This document shows positions 28,994 to 35,717 of a DNA stretch of 35,717 bases, piece after piece (within the stretch, counting starts at the first letter, position 1; the number at the start of each line of letters is the position of its first letter). Both the position numbers and the translations under genes were made by a program. A model generated the notes under the pieces. The model was given only the letters and a program-made list of their open reading frames with translations, did no database searches and was not told the DNA's origin. This DNA is from an uncultured Oscillospiraceae bacterium (GTDB lineage: Bacteria > Bacillota > Clostridia > Oscillospirales > Oscillospiraceae). Location: assembly GCA_905234425.1 (NCBI GenBank), contig CAJOHR010000007.1, forward strand, positions 41,911-77,627. The letters are read 5' to 3'.

Positions 28994-30148
28994 ATGGATC
29001 AGAAAAAACAGACTCTCCCGGGGAAGCGGACAAAGATGGAGCGGTCCGCCCGCAGGTCCAAGGGGAGAGCCGGGGAAAAACGAAGCGTTGATAACAAAAG
29101 CGCGCCTGCTGACGGTCAGCGCACCAGGCGAGCGTCTCAGCGGGCGTATCTCCGGCAGCTTCGGGTGGAACAGACGGTCCGTCAGGAGCAGGAGGAAAGC
29201 AGGCGAAGAAACGGGATCCCCCTGTGGGCCAGAACGCTCATCGCTGTGGCGGCGGTGCTGTTGGTCCTGCTTGTGTTTTTCCGGGTGGAGGAATTCCAGG
29301 TCAGCGGAAACGTCCGTTATACGGCCGATGAGGTGGCAGCCGCCAGCGGCATTACAAGCGGCGACGTGCTCATGAGCGTGAACAAGACCAGAGCCGCCAG
29401 CCGGATCCTGGTGAAGCTTCCCTATGTACGTCAGGTGACCATGTCCAAGGCGCTGCCGGGAACCATTCGGTTCGATGTGGTGGAGTGTAAAGCCCTTGTG
29501 GGGGCGGAATCGGAATTCGGGGCCCGCTGGCTCATGAACAGCGACGGAAAGCTGCTGGAAAAGCTGAGCGACGACGCGGAAATGACCCTGCCTCTGATCC
29601 AGGGCGTGATTCTGGAGCTTCCCAATGCCGGAGATCCGGCCTCCTTCGACGAAGAACAAAAGGGGGAACGGGCGATGGAGGTCGCACGGGCGCTGGAGGA
29701 GGCGGGGCTGCTCCAGACAGTCAAGGTCATCGACGTCAGCGATCCGGATGACGTCATCCTGAGCTATGATGACCGGGTGGAGGTCTATATTGGAGACGGT
29801 ACGGACGTGGATTACCGGCTCCAGTATATGATCGGCGCCATGGCAAAGCTGGACGCGGATGTGAGAGGCTCCCTGGATATCAGCTTCCAGGAGGGAAATC
29901 ACGCCGTATTCCATCCCATGATCACGGAGGAGGAGCTGCGAAGACAGCGCCAGGCAGAGACATCCCAGGCCTCGGAGGAAGAAGCACCCGACGAAGAAGG
30001 GGAGCCCGGGGAATCGGGAGGCGAGACGGTCGGGGAGGAATCCTACGACGAGGAACCGCTTTTCGATGAGGAGGAGCCATACGATGACGAGGAATCCTAC
30101 GATGGCGGCGAATCCTATGTGGGCGATGACGCGGACGACTGGGAATAA
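28994..30148 (+). CDS. ftsQ: FtsQ/DivIB cell-division protein with a long acidic tail
   Basis: Bitopic septal protein of 384 aa, with AAAGGAG before the ATG. It has a highly basic cytoplasmic part of about 75 residues, one helix (ARTLIAVAAVLLVLLVFF) and a POTRA domain starting FRVEEFQVSGNVRYTADEV. The FtsQ beta domain follows (LPYVRQVTMSKALPGTIRFDV). The last 65 or so residues are almost all Asp, Glu, Ser, Gly and Tyr, with a repeated ESYDEE/ESYDGG unit. At DNA level GAGGAATCCTACGA occurs twice exactly (30035-30048 and 30089-30102). FtsQ links FtsL and DivIC to FtsW-PBP. The acidic tail would face outside the membrane; its role is unknown. ftsA does not follow. Confidence 0.92.
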   Translation: MDQKKQTLPGKRTKMERSARRSKGRAGEKRSVDNKSAPADGQRTRRASQRAYLRQLRVEQTVRQEQEESRRRNGIPLWARTLIAVAAVLLVLLVFFRVEEFQVSGNVRYTADEVAAASGITSGDVLMSVNKTRAASRILVKLPYVRQVTMSKALPGTIRFDVVECKALVGAESEFGARWLMNSDGKLLEKLSDDAEMTLPLIQGVILELPNAGDPASFDEEQKGERAMEVARALEEAGLLQTVKVIDVSDPDDVILSYDDRVEVYIGDGTDVDYRLQYMIGAMAKLDADVRGSLDISFQEGNHAVFHPMITEEELRRQRQAETSQASEEEAPDEEGEPGESGGETVGEESYDEEPLFDEEEPYDDEESYDGGESYVGDDADDWE

Positions 30149-30205
30149 CAGGCGATAAAAAGAAACAAAACGGCAACAAAAATCATTCAAAAACAAAATT
30201 TACTA

Positions 30206-30234
30206 TTGACCCCGCGGATTATGTGCGCTAGAAT
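30206..30234 (+). promoter_or_regulatory. ftsZ promoter
   Basis: TTGACC (30206-30211) and TAGAAT (30229-30234) are 17 bases apart, within an AT-rich gap of 146 bases. It gives ftsZ a transcription source separate from the dcw promoter. Confidence 0.8.
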
Positions 30235-30294
30235 ATAGGCAAAATAGCTGTATTGCGCATATATGCGTCATTATCTACATAGGAGGAAATCGCC

Positions 30295-31356
30295 ATGAAC
30301 GAAACCTATCCCGAGAGAGTCGTTGCCATTAAGGTCATCGGTGTCGGCGGCGCCGGCAATAACGTGGTCAATCGGATGATCGAAGCCGGTGTACAGGGCG
30401 TTGATTTCATTGCAGTCAATACCGACAAGCAGGACCTGAACAAGTCCAAGGCCCCGGAGACCCTTCAGATCGGTGAGAAGCTCACCGGCGGCATGGGCGC
30501 AGGCTCCAAGCCGGAGATCGGCCGGAAGTCCGCGGAGGAATCCCGGCCCGCTATTGCGAAAATGCTGGAAAACACGGACATGGTCTTTATTACCGCAGGT
30601 ATGGGCGGTGGCACGGGCACCGGCGCGGCTCCCATCATTGCCGATATCGCCAGAGAGAGCGGCGCACTCACCGTGGGCGTCGTGACCAAACCCTTCAAGT
30701 TTGAGGGTGCCCGCCGGATGGCGCAGGCCGAGGAGGGCATTTCCAATCTCTCCGACAAGGTGGATTCCCTGATCATCATTCCCAATGACCGGCTCAAGTA
30801 CGTGACGGAGCAGAAGATCACCTTTGCCAACGCTTTCGGCATTGCCGATGACGTGCTGAAGCAGGCTGTGTCCTCCATCTCTGAGCTGGTGGGCTACTCT
30901 GACAATGTCATGATCAATCAGGACTTTGCCGACGTGTCCGCCATCATGCGGGACGCAGGCCGGGCCCACATGGGAGTAGGCACTGCCACCGGCAAGGAGA
31001 AGGCCGAGGCCGCCGCGCTGGCCGCCGTTTCCTCTCCGCTTCTGGAGACCTCCATCAACGGCGCCATGGGCGTTCTCATCAATATCACCGGTTCCCCCGA
31101 GATGGAGCTGGAGGATGTGGAGACTGCCGCCAGCATCGTGGAGGAGGCCGTCAACCCCAACGCGAATATCATCTTCGGCGCCACCTTCGACGACACCATG
31201 GAGGACACTCTCCGCGTCACGGTCATTGCTACTGGCTTTGACGGCGGCTCCGGCGGAATCTTTACTGCGGCAGGGGAGAAGGCCGCCGAGCAGGAGAGCG
31301 AGGAATCCACGGTTTCCGACATCGACGACATTTTCCGGATCTTCAGCCGGAAATAA
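30295..31356 (+). CDS. ftsZ: Cell-division GTPase FtsZ
   Basis: Tubulin-like GTPase that forms the Z-ring. The protein has 353 aa, with AGGAGG before the ATG. Motifs are VIGVGGAGNNVVNRMI (nucleotide binding), AGMGGGTGTGAAP (tubulin signature), TKPFKFEGARRM and the T7 loop NQDFADV for GTP hydrolysis. The linker is short (about 20 acidic residues) and the tail DIDDIFRIFSRK resembles the conserved C-terminal peptide that binds FtsA, SepF and other partners. The cluster has no ftsA, so a SepF-type anchor encoded elsewhere is likely. It has its own promoter and terminator. Confidence 0.98.
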   Translation: MNETYPERVVAIKVIGVGGAGNNVVNRMIEAGVQGVDFIAVNTDKQDLNKSKAPETLQIGEKLTGGMGAGSKPEIGRKSAEESRPAIAKMLENTDMVFITAGMGGGTGTGAAPIIADIARESGALTVGVVTKPFKFEGARRMAQAEEGISNLSDKVDSLIIIPNDRLKYVTEQKITFANAFGIADDVLKQAVSSISELVGYSDNVMINQDFADVSAIMRDAGRAHMGVGTATGKEKAEAAALAAVSSPLLETSINGAMGVLINITGSPEMELEDVETAASIVEEAVNPNANIIFGATFDDTMEDTLRVTVIATGFDGGSGGIFTAAGEKAAEQESEESTVSDIDDIFRIFSRK

Positions 31357-31368
31357 TTGAAACTGACA

Positions 31369-31404
31369 GCGCCGCCCTTCGGGTAGGGCGGCGCTTTTCT
31401 TTCT
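31369..31404 (+). terminator. Intrinsic terminator after ftsZ
   Basis: GCGCCGCCC (31369-31377) pairs perfectly with GGGCGGCGC (31386-31394) and TTTTCTTTCT follows. It ends 13 bases before the start of the next gene, whose ribosome-binding site follows directly, so that gene depends on read-through or on an unseen promoter. Confidence 0.93.
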
Positions 31405-31417
31405 GGTGGTGAACGAG

Positions 31418-32239
31418 ATGACCGATATTCAGATCCCTTCTTTCACAGTCACCTGCCTGATGGTCACCGCGATCATCTGTATTCTTTCCGTGCCGGTGGC
31501 CTGGTATCCGATGCGGGATCGGGTGAAATTTTCCCAGATTATCCTGGGCCTCTTCAGTTACATTCTGGTGATGCTGCTGGAGAATGTCCTTGGCATTCTC
31601 TCCGGCAATCTGTCCCTGCCGGAGCAGGGCGTCCCGGTGCTTGTTTACGCCGTGGTCACCGTGGTACTCTCCCGGGAGCTGATCCGGTATGGTGCCATGG
31701 CCTTCGGGCTCCGTCGGAGCTTTCATGAGACGGACGCCGCCCTGGGCTTTGCCCTGGGCTTCGGCGGTATGTATCTGCTCATCTGCGGCGTATACTATTT
31801 CAATCTATATACGGCTGCCCGGGAAGTGATGGCCCAGGGGCTGGACGCGTTTCTCACCGGCAGCGGCGCCGATGCTGCAGAAGCGATGAACGTGGTGGAA
31901 AGCATTGCGTCGCAGACAGGATGGCAATATGTGCTTACCGGCGTGAACCGGATCTTCTATCTGGTTCGGGAGCTGAGTCTCTGTGTGCTGCTTTGGTATG
32001 CCATGGAACGGGAGGAAAGGCGTTTATATTACGTGCTGGTTCCGATCCTGCATATCATCGCCGTGATTCCCGAGGGAATGTATCAGGCCGGAATGCTGGA
32101 CAGCACCTATATTCGGGACGGCGCGGCCATTGTGCTGTCCGCCGGAATCGCTGCTTTGGCTGCGCTGGAATATCGGGCGGCAGAGGACCGGACCGTCCAC
32201 TTCCAGGCGGACCGGCTTCGGGCCAGACGGAGAAGATAG
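31418..32239 (+). CDS. YhfC-like membrane protein, apparently lacking the metalloprotease residues
   Basis: Integral membrane protein of 273 aa; the ATG at 31418 follows GGTGGTGA by five bases. It has about seven hydrophobic segments and a basic C-terminus (RLRARRRR). The layout fits the YhfC family of putative intramembrane metalloproteases: a segment like the E-E-x-x-R helix (here SRELIRYGAM, residues 85-94), one like GHGGIEA (here GFGGMYL, 114-120) and a later LHIIAVIPEGMYQAG (211-225). In the first two the expected Glu, His and Glu are replaced by Arg, Phe and Tyr; only the late His remains. It is therefore probably not a working protease. Function is unknown. The family call is from memory of the motif pattern and is moderately sure. 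Confidence 0.6.
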   Translation: MTDIQIPSFTVTCLMVTAIICILSVPVAWYPMRDRVKFSQIILGLFSYILVMLLENVLGILSGNLSLPEQGVPVLVYAVVTVVLSRELIRYGAMAFGLRRSFHETDAALGFALGFGGMYLLICGVYYFNLYTAAREVMAQGLDAFLTGSGADAAEAMNVVESIASQTGWQYVLTGVNRIFYLVRELSLCVLLWYAMEREERRLYYVLVPILHIIAVIPEGMYQAGMLDSTYIRDGAAIVLSAGIAALAALEYRAAEDRTVHFQADRLRARRRR

Positions 32240-32271
32240 AGAATATTATGTAAACTAACATACGAATCGTA

Positions 32272-32308
32272 CAGCCGGCAGAGTCGTGAATTCCGTCTCT
32301 GCCGGCTG
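32272..32308 (+). terminator. Terminator between convergent genes
   Basis: CAGCCGGCAGAG (32272-32283) pairs perfectly with CTCTGCCGGCTG (32297-32308) around 13 bases. On the plus strand CTTTCAATCTGTTTC follows; the minus-strand side has no clear U-run. It serves the gene at 31418 and possibly the histidine kinase gene. Confidence 0.75.
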
Positions 32309-32311
32309 CTT

Positions 32312-33805
32312 TCAATCTGTTTCTGATTCGTCGCTCTGTTCAGTATTCTGCTCCAGCTTGGGGAAATCCGCCCAGAACACCACGCCTTCTTTCACGTTTT
32401 TCGCGCCGTAGTCACATCCCAGAAGCTCCATGTTCCGCTTGACGATGGAGAGTCCCAGACCGGATTCCCGGCTGGAGGACCGTTTTCTGGATTTGTCCAG
32501 CCGGTAAAAGCTCTCCCAGATTCTTGGCAGCTCTTCTTCGGGAATAGGGGCGGAGGAATTGAACAGACTGACACGGTAAAAGCCTCCAGTGTCCTCCACA
32601 TTGAGGGAGATCTTCCGGCCGCTGTTGATATGAGTCATCGCGTTCTGCATATAGTTGGTGATCACCTGCTCTGCGGCAAAATAGTCTGTATACACATAGA
32701 GCTCCTCCGGGATCTGCTCGGAAAGCTGTATCCCGTCCCTTTCCATCTCCACGGCAAAAATGTCGGTCACATAGACCAGAAGCTCGGAGAGATTGAACAT
32801 TTCGTTTTGCAGCTCCACGGTGCCGCTCTCCAATCGGAACAGCTCCATCATTCGCTGAATCATGGTCATCATCCGGTCCGATTCGTCGTAGATCACGTCG
32901 CAGTACTCCCGAACCTCCTGGTCCGTCTTGGCCATGCCGCCGCGCAGCCCGTCGGCGTAGCCGGAGATCAGGCCGATGGGAGTTTTCAGGTCATGGGACA
33001 GGTTGGCCACCAGATTCCGTCGGGCCTCCTCATGCTCCTGTTTTTGCAGAATGTCCGCCTTGAGCTGCTCGTTGGCCTCCTGGAGCTTTGTGATGTAGGA
33101 CTGCATGAAATCCGACATGGTGTTGACGCTCTCGGCCATGTCGCCAATCTCTCCGCCCATGGACACATTGCACTTCTGCGAGAAATCCAGATGGGCGATC
33201 TGATTGGCGATGGAGGTGATCTGGGTGATGGGACCCGTAACCACCGCGCTCATTCGGGAGAAGGCCAAAATGGCCAGCACCATGACCAGCAGGCCGACGA
33301 TCAGTGAGAACTGCATGGAAATGGCGGTGGATTGGGCGATGGAGGCGTAGTAGGTGCTGATCTCCACCACATAGTTCTCCGTGACGCCGCCCAGGGATAC
33401 CCGCTGACCGCTGGAATACTCCGCGCCGGCGGTGGTGTGCTCCATGAGCTCGCCTGTGGTGATATAGTAGCCGTCAGGGGAATCCTCCGTATACTCCCGG
33501 ATGGCGGGGACGAGCCAGGCCTCCATATCCGGCCGCTGGGGACGGCTGTTGTAGAGCACCTTGTCCGTCTCCCGATCGGCGATCAGGAAGGTCAGATTGG
33601 ATTCCTCCAGATGACTGACAGCCACAATGTCGTATTCCCCGTGCTCCAGTGTGTGGTAGGCGTCGATCAGGGACATCTCCACCTTGTGGAGATAATAGGG
33701 CTCCATAAACAGCACGCTGATCAAAAACACAAGGAAGTAGTAGAGCATCAGAATGCCCACGGAGAGAAAAATCAGGCTTTGCCGGAGTCTGCTTCGGCGT
33801 TTCAT
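32312..33805 (-). CDS. Sensor histidine kinase (VanS-like HAMP/HisKA type)
   Basis: Membrane sensor kinase of 497 aa. Helices lie near residues 10-34 and 163-184 and flank an extracellular sensor domain of about 125 residues. HAMP and a coiled coil (about 185-260) follow. The H-box is NLSHDLKTPI with His271, the N-box is NYMQNAMTH with Asn386, and the G2 box is SGLGLSIVK (448-456). The usual DxGxG G1 box is replaced by FNSSAPIPEEELPRIW, as in many VanS-like kinases. Its start immediately follows the regulator stop (TGATATG), so the pair is coupled. The stimulus is unknown; VanS-like kinases often respond to cell-envelope stress, which is only inference here. Confidence 0.92.
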   Translation of the reverse strand: MKRRSRLRQSLIFLSVGILMLYYFLVFLISVLFMEPYYLHKVEMSLIDAYHTLEHGEYDIVAVSHLEESNLTFLIADRETDKVLYNSRPQRPDMEAWLVPAIREYTEDSPDGYYITTGELMEHTTAGAEYSSGQRVSLGGVTENYVVEISTYYASIAQSTAISMQFSLIVGLLVMVLAILAFSRMSAVVTGPITQITSIANQIAHLDFSQKCNVSMGGEIGDMAESVNTMSDFMQSYITKLQEANEQLKADILQKQEHEEARRNLVANLSHDLKTPIGLISGYADGLRGGMAKTDQEVREYCDVIYDESDRMMTMIQRMMELFRLESGTVELQNEMFNLSELLVYVTDIFAVEMERDGIQLSEQIPEELYVYTDYFAAEQVITNYMQNAMTHINSGRKISLNVEDTGGFYRVSLFNSSAPIPEEELPRIWESFYRLDKSRKRSSSRESGLGLSIVKRNMELLGCDYGAKNVKEGVVFWADFPKLEQNTEQSDESETD

Positions 33806-33806
33806 A

Positions 33807-34478
33807 TCAGCCCTCCAGCTTGTAGCCCCTGCCGCGGACGGTCTTCAGGGCAGCGCCGTACTCTCCCAGCTTCATCCGAAGGTTTTTCACATGGGTGTCC
33901 ACGGTCCGGGCGTCTCCGTAATAGTCAAAGTTCCAGACTGCGGACAGAATCTGCTGCCTGGAGAGGGCGATATTCTTGTTCTGTGCCACATAGAGCAAAA
34001 GCTCGAACTCACGGGGCGTCAGGGAAATCTCCCGGCCGTCCGCTGTGACCGTATGGGCGTCGGGATCAATGCAGATTCCCGCCACCTCCACCGTGGTGCG
34101 CATGGAGACCGAGCGCTTGAGCAGGGCCTTGACCCGGGCGATAAACACGGGGAACTTGATGGGCTTGGAGATATACTCGTCCGCGCCGCAGACAAAGCCC
34201 ATGACCTCGCTGTCCTCGTCGTTCTTTGCGGTGAGCATGATAATGGGGATCTGGGAAAACTCCCGAATGGCCTGACAGGCCTCGATCCCGTCCATCACGG
34301 GCATCATGATGTCAAGGATCACCAGATCAATGTCGCTGTTGGAGCGCACAAGAGACAGAGCCTCCTGCCCGTCAGAGGCCTCCACCACGTAGTATCCTTC
34401 GTTGCGGAGATAATCTCCAACCAGTCTGCGCCAGCGGGTTTCGTCATCCGCAATCAGTATCTTCACATTGGTCGCCAT
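33807..34478 (-). CDS. OmpR/PhoB-family response regulator
   Basis: DNA-binding regulator of 223 aa, partner of the adjacent kinase. The receiver domain has the acidic pair D11-D12, the phospho-acceptor Asp56 (VILDIMMP), Thr83 and Lys105 (ISKPIKFP). The winged-helix output domain has LTPREFELLLYVAQN and RTVDTHVKNLRMKLG, ending RGRGYKLEG. The ATG at 34478 has GAGGAGG six bases upstream and lies 35 bases inside the 3' end of trmB. A longer in-frame start at 34547 is rejected. Targets cannot be read from this window. Confidence 0.95.
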   Translation of the reverse strand: MATNVKILIADDETRWRRLVGDYLRNEGYYVVEASDGQEALSLVRSNSDIDLVILDIMMPVMDGIEACQAIREFSQIPIIMLTAKNDEDSEVMGFVCGADEYISKPIKFPVFIARVKALLKRSVSMRTTVEVAGICIDPDAHTVTADGREISLTPREFELLLYVAQNKNIALSRQQILSAVWNFDYYGDARTVDTHVKNLRMKLGEYGAALKTVRGRGYKLEG

Positions 34479-35121
34479 TTGTATCCTCCTCGTAAACCGC
34501 CTCCAGGCGGCAGATGGGTGTGCCAAGCTGATAAAACTTTTCCTCATATCCGGTCATGATCCCCACAGGGCCATCCTTGTGAAGATCATGGGTCACATTC
34601 TTCAGGCGGAAGCCGCAGGACGCAAACTGCTCCAGGGAGAATTCAAACAGTCCCGCGTTGTCCGTCTTGAAATGGATCTCAGCGCCCGGCTTCAGTACAG
34701 ATTTGTACAGGGCCAGAAAGCCGGCGTGGGTCAGCCGGCGGGAGGCGTGCTTCTTGTGGGGCCAGGGATCGCAGAAGTTGATGTACAGCAGATCCACTTC
34801 TCCCGGCGCGAAGAAATCCCGGATTCCTGCCACATCCTCCCCGATGAAAAACACGTTTCCGAGTCCTGCGTTTTTCACCTTTTCCATGGCCATAACCATG
34901 GCCTCCGGCACGCGTTCCATGGCAACAAACAGAATCTCGGGGTGCAGTGCGGCGGTCTCCGCCGTGAATTTTCCCTTTCCGCAGCCAACCTCCAGATGGA
35001 GCGCGGCGGCGTCCGGGTATTTCTCAAGCCATTTCCCGCGCATCTCCTCCGGCTCTCGGACCCAGATATCGCTGCATGCCTCCATGCGCGGGATCAGGTT
35101 GGGCTTTTTGCGCATTCTCAT
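34444..35121 (-). CDS. trmB: tRNA (guanine46-N7)-methyltransferase
   Basis: SAM-dependent enzyme that makes m7G46 in the tRNA variable loop. The protein has 225 aa starting MRMRKKPNLIPRM. Signatures are LHLEVGCGKGKFT (SAM binding), INFCDPWPHKKHASRRLTH (the DPWPKKRHxKRR catalytic block), HFKTDNAGLFEFS and a C-terminal TGYEEKF. The upstream GAGAGG is a little distant (10 bases) from the ATG. It is first in a three-gene minus-strand transcript, trmB-regulator-kinase, and overlaps the regulator by 35 bases. Confidence 0.95.
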   Translation of the reverse strand: MRMRKKPNLIPRMEACSDIWVREPEEMRGKWLEKYPDAAALHLEVGCGKGKFTAETAALHPEILFVAMERVPEAMVMAMEKVKNAGLGNVFFIGEDVAGIRDFFAPGEVDLLYINFCDPWPHKKHASRRLTHAGFLALYKSVLKPGAEIHFKTDNAGLFEFSLEQFASCGFRLKNVTHDLHKDGPVGIMTGYEEKFYQLGTPICRLEAVYEEDTNGDQCEDTDCG

Positions 35122-35159
35122 GGTAACAGAACCTCTCTCGTAATTGCGTTTATTTCTGC

Positions 35160-35188
35160 ATTATAACAAATTCTGCTTGCCGCGTAAA
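35160..35188 (-). promoter_or_regulatory. Promoter for trmB and the two-component genes
   Basis: On the minus strand TTTACG (complement of 35183-35188) and a perfect TATAAT (complement of 35160-35165) are 17 bases apart, about 38 bases before the trmB start. Confidence 0.7.
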
Positions 35189-35264
35189 GCGTTCCATGTG
35201 TATTTTATGTGTGTTTCACCGGATATCAAAGGCTGCGGGAAGAGAAAGAAACACAGGAAATCAC

Positions 35265-35293
35265 TTGCGGGACGGCGCAAACTGTGATACAAT
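35265..35293 (+). promoter_or_regulatory. tRNA-Pro promoter
   Basis: TTGCGG (35265-35270) and TACAAT (35288-35293) are 17 bases apart with a TGA extended -10, 12 bases before the tRNA. Confidence 0.7.
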
Positions 35294-35305
35294 GCTTTTA
35301 GGCAT

Positions 35306-35381
35306 CCGGGTGTAGCTCAGTTGGTAGAGCGCGTGGTTTGGGACCACGAGGCCGCTGGTTCGAGACCAGTCACTCGGACCA
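35306..35381 (+). tRNA. tRNA-Pro (anticodon TGG)
   Basis: A full 76-base cloverleaf. The acceptor CCGGGTG (35306-35312) pairs with CACTCGG (35371-35377), with one G-U pair. The D arm is GCTC-AGTTGGTA-GAGC. The anticodon stem CGTGG/CCACG encloses TTTGGGA, giving anticodon TGG (35339-35341). The T arm is GCTGG-TTCGAGA-CCAGT. The discriminator is A and CCA is encoded (35379-35381). The C1-G72 pair suits proline tRNA. Confidence 0.97.
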
Positions 35382-35427
35382 TTGAAAAACTGTTGGAAAC
35401 ACTATGTTTTCGATGGTTTTTCTTTTT
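35379..35427 (+). terminator. Terminator overlapping the tRNA CCA end
   Basis: CCATTGAAAA (35379-35388) pairs with TTTTCGATGG (35407-35416), with one G-U pair, and TTTTTCTTTTTC-like sequence follows. The left arm begins in the encoded CCA. Confidence 0.75.
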
Positions 35428-35447
35428 CTGTATGAACTATAAATCGC

Positions 35448-35473
35448 AAAAAGGTAAACAAAAAAGGTAAACA
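35448..35473 (+). repeat. Tandem 13-base direct repeat downstream of tRNA-Pro
   Basis: AAAAAGGTAAACA occurs twice with no gap (35448-35460 and 35461-35473), followed by a partial third unit, ATTGGTAAAAA. It lies in an AT-rich gap of about 210 bases between the tRNA terminator and the next gene. No integrase gene or copy of the tRNA 3' end is seen, so it is not called an attachment site. Confidence 0.6.
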
Positions 35474-35641
35474 ATTGGTAAAAATGTGTCTTTAGAAGAG
35501 GCGGTGGAGACCAGAATTGCTTCCACAAAAAAACGGGCCAAAAACGTACACTTCACAACGTAACTTGTAGTAGAATAACGTTGCCGAAGGATTTTCTTGC
35601 GGCTCACGATGTTGTGCATCGAATGGAAAGGATGGATATAT

Positions 35642-35717
35642 GTGAAAAAGTACGCCAATGTTCTTTCCCCCATCCGGGTGGGGAATCTGGTGCTGAAAAG
35701 CCGGTTTGTCTCGGGAA
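35642..35717 (+). CDS. Old Yellow Enzyme-family NADH:flavin oxidoreductase, 3' cut by the window
   Basis: Only about 25 codons are inside the window. From GTG 35642, with AAAGGATGG upstream, the product starts MKKYANVLSPIRVGNLVLKS then RFVSG. The pattern L-x-SPI-x-(I/V)-GN-L-x-L-K-x-R is the N-terminus of FMN-dependent OYE-type enoate and dienoyl-CoA reductases, including those in gut Clostridia that act on enals or bile acids. The substrate cannot be inferred from this fragment. No convincing sigma-A promoter was found before it. Confidence 0.75.
   Translation, partial: MKKYANVLSPIRVGNLVLKSRFVSG

Noticed and set aside
35437..35673. Minus-strand frame of 78 codons and a short plus-strand frame (VSLEEAVETRIAS...) after the tRNA
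   Set aside because: AT-rich chance frames without ribosome-binding sites or family similarity that I recognise; the first overlaps the start of the OYE-type gene.

Overview
The window looks like chromosomal DNA from a spore-forming, GC-rich member of the Clostridia. Supporting signs are the spmA/spmB spore-maturation genes, an AbrB/SpoVT-type regulator with a cysteine-rich tail, a clostridial 2[4Fe-4S] ferredoxin, an LplB/LplC-type sugar permease pair and a meso-DAP-type MurE. Oscillospiraceae or a relative is my best guess, but that is inference from gene content and style, not a search.

Layout. (1) 1-10694, plus strand: an ammonium transporter fused to a P-II domain (cut by the window edge), then purF, asnB, pyrG, carA and carB. 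Every enzyme after the transporter uses glutamine amide nitrogen, so the run links ammonium entry to glutamine-dependent biosynthesis of purines, asparagine, CTP and carbamoyl phosphate. (2) 10681-14053: minus-strand spmA-spmB, a plus-strand abrB-like gene with a consensus promoter, then minus-strand trmN-rsmI and a ferredoxin. The abrB/rsmI/yabB-like neighbourhood recalls Bacillus. (3) 14349-16247: a Clp/Hsp100 ATPase without the Clp N-domain. (4) 16248-17028: a 0.78-kb non-coding stretch with a good promoter, about 310 nt of hairpin-rich sequence and a terminator-like hairpin, then two ABC permease genes with no solute-binding protein or ATPase beside them. (5) 18974-31356: a division and cell wall (dcw) cluster in the order rsmH, ftsL-like, PBP with two PASTA domains, murE, murF, mraY, ftsW/spoVE, murG, ftsQ, then ftsZ with its own promoter and terminator. 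mraZ, murD, murC and ftsA are not in their usual places. (6) 31418-32239: a YhfC-like membrane protein that seems to have lost its protease residues. (7) 32312-35121, minus strand: trmB, an OmpR-type response regulator and a VanS-like histidine kinase. (8) 35306-35381: tRNA-Pro(TGG), a terminator, and the first codons of an Old Yellow Enzyme-family oxidoreductase at the edge.

Most of the window is well-known housekeeping content. The items best worth a second look are the structured leader before the orphan ABC permeases, the glutamine-amidotransferase gene run headed by Amt-PII, the gaps in the dcw cluster, the degenerate YhfC-like protein beside ftsZ, and the acidic repeat tail on FtsQ. I did not find a clear new defence, mobile or catalytic system.
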